A stretch of DNA of 22,629 bases, taken from contig UZAE01000469.1 of the NCBI GenBank assembly GCA_900617975.1, positions 1-22,629 of the forward strand, read 5' to 3'. A program made the position numbers and the translations under genes. The notes below the pieces were generated by a model. That model made no database searches and was not told the DNA's origin. It worked only from the letters and a program-made list of their open reading frames with translations. Of this stretch, positions 1 through 11,900 are shown in pieces; position 1 is the first letter of the stretch; each line of letters starts with the position of its first letter. This DNA is from Rodentolepis nana (lineage: Eukaryota > Platyhelminthes > Cestoda > Cyclophyllidea > Hymenolepididae).

Positions 1-18
1 AGGCTTATTAGTGCATTT

Positions 19-419
19 ATCCGCTACAAATTTCAGCAGCTTTGTTGGCTGAGTCAAATTTGGGGAAAAACGTGAGATTACTTAAGCTGCTTTGTGCGCC
101 ATCGTATGCCTGCATGTCTGCTCGTCAGGATTGGGAGGTGCGGCCGTACAACTCTGTGTGCAGCCACCGTACAAACAGCGACCAATCATTAACCTCTGTT
201 TGTTTAACCTAATCAGCCATCCTGATCATGATTAAGCCCCCTGCATATACACTTTATCTGCAATATACGTACTAAAGAAACGTGTTCCGTGCTACACGTC
301 TGTTTCCTTTATAGCTGGGCTATGACTTAGCAGGTTCTGGGAGTCTAGCTAGATGTAGGAGAATTTGCCACAGAGATTTCTGAGTCAGTCAGGCTTTACT
401 AAGATAGTAATCCGCTACA
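19..419. repeat. LTR-like segment with a 10-base end motif repeated
   Basis: The motif ATCCGCTACA occurs at 19-28 and again at 410-419, exactly 391 bases apart; its reverse complement starts with TG, so CCGCTACA ends in the CA expected of an LTR terminus. The interval is richer in GC than its surroundings and, on the minus strand, contains a TATA-like CTATAAAGG. A plus-strand Ty3/gypsy pol remnant begins about 840 bases downstream, which makes a 5' LTR ending at 419 plausible. I see no convincing primer-binding site after 419, no matching TGTAGCGG start on the plus strand and no 3' partner LTR, so this is a suggestion only. Confidence 0.3.
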
Positions 420-1257
420 TTCTCTCATTGTACTTGCAAGTTGAGAACACGGTGTTAGATTAGCTTGTTTTTTTCGGTTTTTGGATGTCTTTGATGAATA
501 AAATGGAATATTTTTATTTATAGGAGGAAAATTTCAAGAAAAAATTGACACGTTTATTAATGGTATTACTGTTTATTAGCAATGTCGCATGTTAGTTAGA
601 GTATTCTAAATATATTAATCGGTGGTTAATTCGGTGTATATTATTAAATTTGGAATTTACCACGATCTGCGTGGCTTCTAAGGTTATAAGAAATTAAATT
701 ATAATTTGTTATTAATAGTTAAATTCATTGACACTTTCTACTTTGTTAAATCAAAAGTTGCTCAATTCTCTCAAAAATATGCGGTCTTTTACAAGAGTTT
801 GTTTTTTTCCAACAGTCTTTGTAAAAGCAAAAACTCATCAGGCTAAATTTTAAGGTCCAAAATATGCGAATGCTTCTTTTGCATATGCATTCTCCAATCC
901 TGTATCGAATTGCATCAAATCTTCTATATCTGTTGAAATTCGCCATCTTGAAGATGTAAAACGCATTCCTAAAATGTTCCTGAGCTTATTCAAGATCTTA
1001 AACAAGGTTAACGGGATGGTAGAATAGGAGTTCGTAGTCTCTTCAGGATTCTGGGTTCTGCCAATTGTGAAGTTACTTATCAAATTCAGAAAAGAAGTTA
1101 AATAGTGAATCTCACATTTAATTCAGTCTTTATTGTTTCAAAAGTCAGGCACACTTGTCGAATCCATAAAATATCGGTCCCTTTATCTCAATCTGCATAA
1201 ATTGTGCCACACCAGAATCCTTCTGATGAACAGAAACTTATCAACACTGTCGAGGTT

Positions 1258-2050
1258 GGCATTTAGCTTACTAATTGATGCGGAAGCTAAGCTCTGGTCC
1301 GACACTCTTAGGACACTGTAATCTCAAAAGTAGATTACATAGCCGACCCTCGTCTAAATTTGCTTGGCCTCAATAGACTCTGTCGACTTCGCCTTTGTAA
1401 TCTGAGCATAAATAATATAATCACTCGAGGCATGTTCGCCTACATCCACCCTTTCTTTCACAGAAGAGATGATGAACTGGCCTTTTCCAAATGCACTTCA
1501 AGGAAGTCTTGGTCTATGCATACACACTAAGGTGAAATTACAACTGATACTTAATCCTCGGCCACTTCTCTCAATAAGCTGTCGGTTTCACTGCCGTCTT
1601 GTTTGTTTTGGACGGAAGATTTAAAAGTCTGGGACAAGAGGGGGGGAGGGGAGTTCCCCAATTCGCTTCTTTCTCAAACGAGTTTTCCTTATTACCACTA
1701 TTCAAAAAGTACACGAGACCCGCTAGCGGTCTATCATGCCTGGTCGTGATAGATCTGCACTCCGTGAACCGAACTTATCCCGCAAAAGTTCATTGCAACT
1801 ACCATGTTGGTACCTTTCGATATCTATTTTCAAACCCCCGGTAAAGCCAATAACGGCGCCCAATTCTTTTCAGCTCTCTTTTAGGACTTTTCTCGAGATC
1901 ATGATGTTATCCACTTTAATCAAATGGTCAGACAGAGCGATTCATTTGTCCTCTGGAGAAATCTCTACGAAAATCACCGTTCCGTTTTACAAGAGATCAA
2001 AATTGTAATGTTAAAATCCAACGCCATATTCACTATTCCTCTCTTATGGC
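1258..2050 (+). mobile_element. Decayed Ty3/gypsy-type pol fragment (protease flank, RT start, integrase)
   Basis: Short stretches in shifting plus-strand frames match the order of Ty3/gypsy pol. Near 1354 LNLLGLNRL resembles the end of the protease domain. From 1481 a run including LGLCIHTKVKLQL resembles the block just before the reverse transcriptase. About 1738-1838 LVVIDLHS...FRYLF resembles the integrase core; 1817-1918 NGAQFFSALF then a stop then DFSRDHDVIHF resembles its second catalytic block, where the usual DNG is read as NNG; from 1920 SNGQTERF resembles the third block with its glutamate kept. The frame changes at least twice in the integrase and there are stops, and almost all of the RT and RNase H is missing. 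It is a dead remnant. Sequence similarity is from memory of the family, not a search. Confidence 0.55.
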
Positions 2051-2059
2051 CAACAATAT

Positions 2060-3402
2060 CACCTCCATATTATTTTAAAACTACAGGTAACTATGCCCAC
2101 GCTATTAACATCAAAGTAACACCCGCCAACTTCGGAGTTGAATGCTTACTCTTGAAAAAAAGTTTCGTTTAAACTTGTTGTGTTATTCTAAGAACGCTTC
2201 GTATTCGGCTAATTTTCGCTTTATGGCAAGAAATGCGGATTTTTAAGGTGATCACTACAGAGCTTTCGCAATAATTTGTAAGGTAAGCCTTGAGAGTTGG
2301 AATTTGCCATTTCCCTTTAAGATGTATGCCTATATATAAATGGGGAAAAATGGTAAGATTGCACTCGAAAAATAATTGCGATGAACACAACTAATCATAG
2401 TTATTCGTTATTGAGGTGAATCACTTTTCAAAGAACCTCATGGTTCTATACAAAATCGAGACCTAGCACTCACGAAGTTCCTTTAAATTCCCATGTCAAT
2501 CTGGGTAGAGATTACCTTCTGAAAGGCCTCCGATCGGGAATCTCACTCTTTCATAACTCTGCTATAGGCGGTTCCAAATATGAGAGTATCGAGCCTATCA
2601 CGTATGCCATGACAATTGAGCACAATACTACCACGCCACCGAGGCACCTAGACTTTATTGCCTAACTGAAGTACGATTGTTCTTGCAATATAAAAGCCAA
2701 TGACCTTACAGATGTAATGATATATTCTTGTATCTTAGATATATAAAGTTGGAAAGAAGACCGGTATGTGAAAAACCCCTTCTAGTTTGAAGCCTCGGCA
2801 TAAGCGAGATGAGCATTTTTACGTACAGTAACGACTGGTCTTTATCTGCGCCATAAGCAACTGGTCGCATTTTGTTTTCTACATCAGTCAAAATCAAAGA
2901 ACACTTAACTGCCAAAGGAGGAATTTTAAATGACCAAGCCTTTCGTCAAGAATTAAAAAAGAATAATTAATATTGATTAGAATTTTCAAACTTCAACAAA
3001 CTTAAGCTAAGATACCAATAACCAGGGAGGCTTCGCTCGATAGAGGGGTGAACACTCCACTACGCCTCTTGTTAACCAGAATTAACCAATGCGACTCGTC
3101 ATCCACATCACTGAATTTGCGCCATCTTGTAACCTCCAACTTGGCAGAACGCACATACCGCTAATCCATTCAGCATACTTGAAGGCACTTTAAACTTATC
3201 CAGATGACTATATATAGACAACTAAAGTTGCCAACTGAAAACGAACAAACGTATAAGGAATAGAGTTGATCTTTCCAGAATAAAAATACACAAATAGTAT
3301 TATAGAGGAAAGGAAAGTGTGAATTCAAAATATACAAAAAAACAAGCAAAAAGAGTTCACGGGGAGAAAGACATTGTGTAAATAATTAGCTGAGAATTGC
3401 TA
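2060..3402. other. Region without a recognisable gene
   Basis: I find no credible exon chain here. It lies between the gypsy remnant and the last exon of the SPT2 gene, so its right end should include the SPT2 3' untranslated region (minus strand), though I see no clean AATAAA on that strand. The part at 3000-3200 is richer in GC than its surroundings and may be another repeat, but nothing in it is identifiable by eye. Confidence 0.4.
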
Positions 3403-6400
3403 TTATCCCTCCTTGTGGTGGTGTTTGAGCTTTTCCATCCGCCTTCGTCGACGCTCCTCTTCCCAGGCCATATCCTCCTTGTCTTCTTGAGCTCCAAGTC
3501 GAAGACTAGAATGAGAAAACGAATGAAAATTAAGTAGACCTCATTTTTCAAACGAATTTTACAACAATCTAACTATGGAGTCCAATTACGGCAGAGTAAA
3601 GATAAATTGTAAGATGGGAAGATGTGTGATAAATGGAAAAAAGCCCGGAACGTCACAGATACAATACACATATTTGAGGCTTACATAATTCCGACACACC
3701 CACAACGCAAGGTGCTCAAACCACTCAAATTGATTTGCTACAAACAACGATATAGAGCGGGACAAAGACGCCAACTGACAGTCAGTATAAGAAGTTGCTA
3801 AGGCAATTTCAAACCTCAAACAATTGGCATTTACTCCAACGTACGTGAAGTCTACTACCTTAAAATCCTGATGGATGGAACATTGTAAAATCGTCAACCG
3901 AATTTAAACTGCCATTGGTTCTTCTGAAAACAAGCCTACTCTGCAGAATACAAAATGAGGAGAAAAGAGGTGATCTTAAAGTGTTCATAAGATAACGTCT
4001 TCAGAAGCATATGAATGTGGTCATTAAAACGCAGCCCTTTCTCTTTATCCCCTAGACACTTGAATGCACTATATTCTCCTATTGGTATTCTTGATACCAT
4101 TTATTAAAAAATGACCAGGAGAATAATACGCGATTTGCTTGAACTATTCCTCCAATGTGCTCCTTTTCAAATATTATACTAGTAAGCGGGACAGGACTGG
4201 AAAAATTGTCTACCGCAAAGAGATAATTAAGTGCGATGTGAAGCTTTCAAATTCATTGACTCTAAACAACAATTGAACATGAAGTTAATGAGGTCAAAGA
4301 ACAAAATCAAAGGTCTCAAGAAAAATGAACATGACAAATAAAGAAAAGATACCCGTTCTTGAGAAGCCTTTACCTCTCTTGAGCAAAATCTCCATGAGCC
4401 TTAGTTTCCATGATCTAGTTAACAAATAACTGTTTTATCCTCTAAATTACTGCCTGGATAAAAGCTCATAAGTTAAAAACATTGATAAAGATAGGAGAAC
4501 AATAAAAACAAGAGAAAAATTATTATCTTGTGATAATTAATTAGCTGTATGGAAAGTAAGTAGACACAATAAAGAAAACCATTTTGTTAAAATTTAACTG
4601 GCGATTTAAATTACATGGTGAAAATGATAATTCAAGTATTACGTTGATGGATTAATCCAAACCTTGCCAATCAAAAAGATGTGCACTATAAACCAACAGC
4701 AGTGGACTGATGCGTAAAATAAGATGAATGCAGTCGAAATCTATCGGTACAAATTCAGCTTTTTAAAAAGTTAAGATACTTCCAACTAGTGGTAATTAAG
4801 TTAGTTTTGCTTATCTGTGGTAAAGAAAAGTGAAAGGGATTGCAGACATTAAAGAAAGGACATATTAGGGGGGGGGGGAGGGTCTAAAAAAGGGTCATTT
4901 AAACCAAAACAAACCGAAATACAATGAAAAGGAAACCGCAAATCATAAAGGAAGCCGCAATTAATAACCGGTAATGTGACTGTTGAAAAGCGCAATCGAA
5001 ATGATACATAGCAGATTAAGTATATAAGTTTCGTACACGGTCTTTATGACTGCCAAGAAAACGAGCTCTCTCAACACATCACTGACATATATATCGAATA
5101 AAATGCACTTAGCTAAAGGCTGATAAAGTGCACTTATGAACCATCATGCTTTCAGAACAAACAAAATAAGAATGCAACAATAATAGAAAGAAAATGATCA
5201 CAAACCTAAGTTTTTCTTCCTTTTCAATCTGTCGATATGATGACTCCATGGAAGTAAGATCATCATACTTGCCAACCTTAGCGTATTTTTTAGGATCAAA
5301 GCGCAAGGACTTAAAGATCTCATTCCTAGCGAACTTGTATTCTTTGAACGAAGTAAAGTCGGAGTCGTCAATAAAGCTATCATCACTTTCGTATTCATCA
5401 CTATCGTCTTCAAAATCTCTGTTCCCACAGGGAGCGCTTGGTGGCAAAACGCCCAACTGAGCTGCTATTCCACGGACGATAGGCTGATTATTTGGAGGTT
5501 GGGAAGGTCTATAAACTTGGGGCTGAACTGGGCGAGGAAGATTCGAAATAGTTCGTTTCTGAGGAATTCCATTCTTGGGAATTGTGGATGCTGGTCGCTT
5601 GGGGGCTTCTACGGGTCGTTTAAGTGATAGATATTTTGAGGTAGACTGCGGCTTTGGATGAGGAACTTTAATTTGCAAACTTGAATCAGTCGCCGAAGTT
5701 GGAACAAGCCCATACTGAGCAGCAATACCCCTAGAAGGATTACATGGTCTTGAAAGGTTTGAAGAATTGGCGGATGATGAAGCACGAATGGAGTTAATTG
5801 TTCTTAAACCGCTAGATGGAAATGATTTAGTGGAGGAAGAAGTGGCGTGTTTTACTAAAGGAGTAGACGAAGTTTTACTTGAAATATTCCTTACAGGAAC
5901 ACCGTTTGGAGATTTAGATGAAGGAACACACTTTTCAGTTCGAATGGGAGCTTTATTCTGAAGTAAATTCCGAGAAGAGGAATGATTTTTAATAGCTGAA
6001 TTTGACTTAGAGGGGAAAGGAACATGCCTTTCAGTTTTGGAAGGCAATACTGCAGTTTTACTCAGATCAGGTTTTAAAGAGCTCCGAGAAGAATTTGAAT
6101 GGCTCAGGGAGGAAGAGGAATGAAGGCGCTTTTGTACAGATTTGGGGACTGATAGAGATTCACTTTTTTTAGTAGAAATGCTTTGCTGGATAGCTATTCC
6201 TGGCTTTCCAAAAACTTTGATAGCACTAGAAGAGAGCGGCAACTTATCTCTTTTTGAACTCCCCGATTGAGAAGAAGCAGTATCATCAGATTCCACTTTC
6301 GACTTTGATATAAGAATACGGTTAGAAGGCACGCTCTCAAGTTTCTTCTGAGAATTTTGAGTGTTAGAACCTGAGCCACAAATCTTGGGGATCTTCGTTT

Positions 6401-6770
6401 TAATTTTGAATCTCTTTTCTGCAAATGGAACTTCTCCATTTAATTCCTCTAAGGCGTCCATAAGAGAGGAAAGTTTATTTGGCTTAGGAATTGCTGTAGG
6501 TACATATTCAGGTTCTGAACGTTGATTAGAGACATCAAGAGCGGTGTTATTAACAACAGGTGATGGAATATATTCAACCCTCGTGCTAGAAAAAGAAGGA
6601 GGCTCATAGGACTCAACGCGTTTCTTAGTCTTGTTTGCTGCTTCAATTGCTTTACGCTCTTTTAAATATAACTCTTTTTTCTTTTTTTGATCCTCCGACA
6701 ATTTTTTAACAATGTTATCATTTAGATCCTGATTCTTTTGGGCAAGCTCCAAAAAACTCTTAAAGCTCAT
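3403..6770 (-). CDS. SPTY2D1: SPT2 homolog, H3-H4 histone chaperone (2 exons)
   Basis: Exons 6770-5206 and 3505-3403 join in phase 2 (AG then T) across a 1,700-base intron with GT and AG ends, giving 555 residues. SPT2 proteins bind H3-H4 through a C-terminal domain and act in transcription-coupled chromatin. The N-terminus (MSFKSFLELAQKNQ) resembles the conserved start of animal SPT2. Residues about 20-60 are lysine-rich and probably helical; about 100-430 are serine/proline/lysine-rich and low complexity. An acidic patch (DDSDEYESDD, then SFIDDSD) leads into the diagnostic C-terminal block, including EIFKSLRFDPKKY, SMESSY and, across the splice, LRLGAQEDKEDM with a basic tail. I start at the ATG at 6770: the frame is open for eight codons upstream but has no ATG there. 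A motif RGIAAQxGxxPxSA is present twice (residues 347 and 433). Confidence 0.9.
3506..5205 (-). other. SPT2 intron
   Basis: A 1,700-base intron with a GTTTGT donor after 5206 and a pyrimidine-rich acceptor ending TTCTAG before 3505. It separates nearly the whole protein from the last 34 codons of the histone-binding domain. It contains an 11-base G run (4868-4878). Reading into it from exon 1 would replace the conserved tail with a hydrophobic one, which supports splicing. I see no nested gene. Confidence 0.75.
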
Positions 6771-8731
6771 ATCAAACGCTAATAGATCCGACACGAAGAA
6801 CCCGCATAAGACCCACCTCAGTGAAACGTTGACCAGCTAAGACGAACTTCGTGATTATTATCACAAAGTTAACTTTTTAATTTGCATGAGGACAATCTAA
6901 ATAAAATCTCTGATTGATTTTTAATCATTTACATCTATGCCATAATTTTAAGCCCTGTATTTAATTCACTTGCTGGCATTTTTCGTTTGATTTTAAGGAG
7001 CTCGGTAAATACAAATGGATTCAACTTTTGAAGTTAAAATAAATATATTTTCTCTTTGACTTCAAGCATATTAACTAGCATGCAAAAAATTGTAAGGTAT
7101 TTCACAGACCATTTATGCTCTGCATATATTAGCAGGGTACTAAGAAATTATTATATTTCTCACTTTTCGTAAACTATGGAACTTGCTGTTTTTCACCGCT
7201 TTAACAGTTTCGTGCGCTTAAATGTTTTGAAACCCTGAATATTCTTAATTTCAATTTACTTTCATAAATATCGTGAAGTTATCAGATTAGATCAATTGTC
7301 TATAGTTACGACATGCATAAATTTGATTTACGACATACGTTAGTTTAAAGTAATCTTCAAAACTCAGCAGCCACATTGTTAGATGTGTCAATCCTGTTAT
7401 AGTTTCCAGCAAGCATATACTGACACATACTTTCGAGCCATCTACCTCGATGTGTTCATTTTTATCCACACCATCCAATCTCGTTATTCTACGCTTAATA
7501 CTGACGCCCTCTTTTCCAAAAATTCCTCCTTACCCTCCTTTTCGCTTTTTAGCATATTTCCAGGAAAATATTGCGCTCTTACTAGCATTAATTAAATGTT
7601 CTATTCGTGTCAGAAAGGCCTTTATTTTGTAATTGTATACATCATTACTTTTCTAACTGAATTAAGAACCACCTCAGAATTGTAAATTTGAGTTAAATTT
7701 AATTGTTAAAATTTCATATATTTTCGTTTTTCTAAAATAAATTCGTGCACAAACTCCAAGACTTTCCGTAGGTCTTTTCAGTATATAAACATATTGCAAT
7801 CCTTATGATAAACTATAGCCATGAAAAGATAAGTATATTTTACTTAATGCTGTTGTCGTTTATGTAAGTACATTGATACTTGTCACGAAATTTCCAACTG
7901 TAAATCTTCCTTGTAAGTAAATATTAGTAATAGGACAAATCAATTATTAATTTTAAGAAAAGTGACGAAAAAGTACAACTGTTCCTATAGTTCCTATAAA
8001 GGTAGAAATTTGTAGTCTTATTAAATACTTGAATCGAATGTTTCTAATACATGCACTTGCCAAGTCTGTGCAAATATTCGTAGAGAAGAAAGCGTGCAAA
8101 TAGATCCAGTGGAGTTGTTTGGACAAGTGTTACTAAATAAAGTATTATCATCAGACTTCAATAAAATTGAGCCCAAAATGGATTTTAAAGGTCAATCAAT
8201 TTCAAAATGAGACGATAATGACGCATTTGCTTTCCTTTTAATGATTAACCTGTTTGGATTTATATGCCTTTTGTATGAACATTTTTTGTATAAAATAAGT
8301 TAGCCTATTTGCGCTGGAGTGAATACAGCCTTAACTATACTGTAACCAATATTCCACACAATTTATTTTGTTCATTATGCTCTTTAATTCATAGATGTAA
8401 AATTTTGCATAAATTTTTCACTTTGGACTCTTTCCATTATTATATGACTAGATGAAATGCATCAAGTTAAGTGTACTTACTGAGTTCAAATAGAAAGCAA
8501 AATTCATTTTTTCCAGCCCCTTTTAAAAGTTTTATTATTTTCTATGTTAAACTGTTTTTCAATTTTAGACTATTGATTAGCCTTGATATGTGTAATGTGG
8601 TAATTTGAGAGAATTTCGACTCTTTAGACTGACACTTTTTTAAAAAGTAAAAATTATTCGATGATCTGAAATTAGGAAAAATATAACGTCTTAATTTATC
8701 TCGCGTAAATGCATTAATACAAGACATTTTT
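6771..8731. other. AT-rich intergenic region between SPT2 and OTUD6 genes
   Basis: The two neighbours diverge from here, so both promoters should lie inside it. On the minus strand an AG (6779-6780) lies 8 bases before the SPT2 ATG. Around 7380-7600 the plus strand is pyrimidine-rich with overlapping short open frames that look non-coding. Around 8030-8150 a plus-strand frame is open for about 55 codons and contains a CxCxxC pattern (TCTCQVCANIRREE), but it lacks a start or a convincing splice acceptor. No gene is supported. Confidence 0.4.
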
Positions 8732-8830
8732 TCACAGATTTGTGCTGAGTATGCCCGTGCGGACTATGAATCCCTTCGTTCATTGGTCCTGCGCTGCGGG
8801 TTGGTGGCTGCGTGGGTTATAGAAAAATAA
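8732..8830 (+). CDS. Orphan terminal-exon candidate upstream of OTUD6
   Basis: A TTTTTTCACAG acceptor is followed by a GC-rich stretch standing out from AT-rich flanks. In phase 0 it reads about 30 codons (beginning ICAEYARADYESLRSLVLR, ending in AWVIEK) and stops with TAA at 8828-8830. A second frame also reads through, to a TAG at 8821. It could be the last exon of a gene whose earlier exons I cannot identify, or part of the 5' untranslated region of the OTUD6 transcript. The next gene's ATG is 93 bases after the stop, a spacing like that in trans-spliced flatworm gene pairs. I do not recognise the peptide. Confidence 0.22.
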   Translation, partial: SQICAEYARADYESLRSLVLRCGLVAAWVIEK

Positions 8831-8923
8831 TGATCAATGTCTTCCCAAATTTTCTTATTACTTTCAAATCAAATTTTTTTAATGTCCTGATTAAGTATTT
8901 ATATGTTTTTTTCATTTAGTGCG

Positions 8924-11900
8924 ATGGAAGAACTTCACCAACAACATCGCAAGGAGAAGAAAGCACTCCAAGGTAATATTTATACGTGTAATTCTATAGA
9001 CTTCCACCATAGCAAAAATCACTGCTCTTAAAAAAAGCGTTCCAAAGGGAGATCGCAATCGTCGAAATCAGGTTACTCAAGAAATCGCTGTACTGGAAAA
9101 AGAGTTAGCAGATCGCCATGAAAAAGAAGCTCAAGAATTAATTTCTTCTATTCAAAGCTGCAATATTTCAAATTCAGGTTTGTTCATTGTTTCTTTTATA
9201 TTTGTTTTCAGGAATAGATGAACATTCCACTTCTGCAATTACTGACAATGAATCTGTTCCCCGGTTATCGAAAGCCGCAAAACGGCGTGAAAAGGCTGCT
9301 ACAAAGGCTCTCCTCTTAACACAATCCGTTGAAAAAACTCTTATCAAAGAAGGCAACTCAATATCTTCTAAGGAGTACACTGAACTCGAAAAAATTCTCT
9401 CCGAGCGTGGATTGACTTTGCATAGGGTAACTATCAAACAATCTTTATTTAATTTATTATGTAAATGTTAGCCAAGAATTTAGTCTTGATATATATGTTC
9501 CTGTAGACGTTCTCACTTGAGATGTTTAACTGGCTTTGTTACATATCTAACATTCTGAAATGGATAATCCATTATTTTTCGAATTGTTTCAGAATTTGAG
9601 ATAGAAGCTTTACCCATCCCTAGATTAATGGCTACCTGTTTATGGACAATCCGGTAGGAAGCACTTGCTCAACATCATTCCTTTTTTCTAATATTTAAAA
9701 AATGTTATGCAATTAATGGAACAAATTAGAAATTTCAAGATGTTCACTGTGAGTACTAATACGCCAATATTCTGATTAAGCAATTCTCATTTATCATCAC
9801 AACTATTGAATGTTTTTCAATTTTGTGAATTTTTTCCTTTGTAGGTTCCCTCCGATGGAGACTGTTTATTCGCCTCCATCGCCCACCAAATCGAGGTTCA
9901 CGGATTGGTGGAGCGTTTCAAGAAAGCATGCAGTGAATTCAACGTCAGATTCCCTGATCCACCAGATGTGAAATCAATTGTACGGTGTCTGCGATTAGTT
10001 GCCACAGCCGTCATACGAAGCAACGCCAACGATTTCCTACCCTTTATCTGCGCAGAATCTGATATTGATAGCGGTTCTACGGAAGGTTTGTTAAGGAGAA
10101 CTTCAGTTGTGTTATGATCAAATACCAAAATTTTTCAATAGAGAACAGTTTGAGGTTACGCTTATGTAACCTCGTGTACTATAATAAAGGAAAAATGTGC
10201 AATTGATGAGATGCCGATTCCAGATATGTACAGGGAAGGGTAATCTGGTCGATAAGAGTATCTCCAGATCACTTTCACTCGATTCGTTTCCAAGTATTGT
10301 AAGAAGTTACCTTAGTGGATGTGAGAAATTCTATTGCCCTTAAAAAAGAATTTCGCAAAGAACTTCAAGATTATTCAAATCTGTTTAAACGTAGTTAGTA
10401 AATACCAAAGAATTAAGTTGTACTTAGGTTGGATGTAGAATAGTGTTTTAGGGCTGTAATTTAATACTTTGTTATTATTCATTGCATAAACTAGTTCTGA
10501 TTCATTAGAGAAATATTAAACGTCTTTGTTTTCTTCATAGAAACACTTGACCTCTACTGTAAAAAAATGGAGATAGCAGGGACTTGGGGTGATCAGCTCG
10601 AGGTATGTATTTCATTCTTTTTAAAAGCTCCGCATCTATCAGGCGTTTTCTGCTTACTTCATAATTGCATCCAGATTCAAGCTCTCTCCACGGCTCTTGA
10701 GCAACCGATTGAAGTGATCCAGACTACGGGTTCACCAATTTTGATAGGCGAATTGTTCACGCATTCGCCTCCTCTAGTTATAACGTAAGTTCATGCTTTA
10801 TAAGAGTTTAGATTTTTTTGCACGAATTTCACCAACCTGGTAACTAAATAGTGGCATTTTGGGAAGATCCTTTTGTTAAAAAGGTAATTTTTTCTAACTG
10901 TTTCCAAGTCTTAATTCGTGTGATAATAATTGTTTGCAAATTGCATCGATTAGGTTGGCAACTAAGTCATTGCCGATTTCAAATAAGAAGGCAAATTCGG
11001 AATTTTTGTTTAAAAATACAACTTTATTCAATTAGATATTGGCCGTTCTTGTCGATGACCTTTTTCCATCGTTCTAGCGGAGTAAAAATTCCCCGTTCGT
11101 AAAATGTCTGGTCTTTGCTATTAAAAAACTCAATTAGGTGTGGTCCGACATCATCCGCGTTGTTAACAATTTTACCATTTAAAGAGTTTTGCATGGAACG
11201 AAACAAATGGTAATCCGAAGGCGCAAGGTGAGGGCTATATGGTGGGTGTGACGAAACATCCCAACCCAGTTGCAATAATTTTTGCCGAGTAACCAAAGAT
11301 GCGTGGGGCCTTGCGTTATCATGATGGAAAACAACACCCTTCCGCCGATTTGATAATGCCGGCCGCTTATCTTCAATAGCATCCTTCAGTTTTTCGAGTT
11401 CTTCAACATACACATTTGAACTTATCGTTTGGTTCTGCGGCATGAGTTCAAAATACAAAATTCCTTTGTGATCCCACCAGACTGAGAGCATAATCTTTTT
11501 TTGGTGAATCTCTGCTTTTGATACTGTTTGGGCTGGTTGATCTTGCTTCACCCATGATCTCTTGCGATTAACATTGTTATAAACTATCCACTTTTCGTCT
11601 CCAGTAACTAGGTTCTTCAGAAATGGATCATTCTCATTCTCATTGCGTTTCAGTAGCGGCGAATCACAGATGCTAATCCGTTGAGTCAAATGAATTTCCT
11701 TTAACTGGTGAGGGATCCATAAATCAAGTTTCTTGACATAACCAAGGGTTTTTAATTTTTTTTTTTCAATGCATGTATGCGACACATTGAGCTTCTCTGC
11801 AATATATCTCGTGTTGTGTTGTGACGATTTGAATCGATAATGGGCTTGATATGGGTTTCATCCACTTCGACTGGGCGGCCAGATAGTTGTGAATTTTTCA

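Noticed and set aside
3216..3236. Sequence resembling a mariner terminal repeat (GTTGCCAACT)
   Set aside because: Only about ten bases match and no partner end is nearby.
5194..5961. Plus-strand open frames opposite SPT2
   Set aside because: They are antisense shadows of the serine-rich SPT2 coding sequence.
6771..6794. Upstream extension of SPT2 by eight codons
   Set aside because: The extended frame opens with GTG, which is not a normal eukaryotic start, and the ATG at 6770 matches the family N-terminus.
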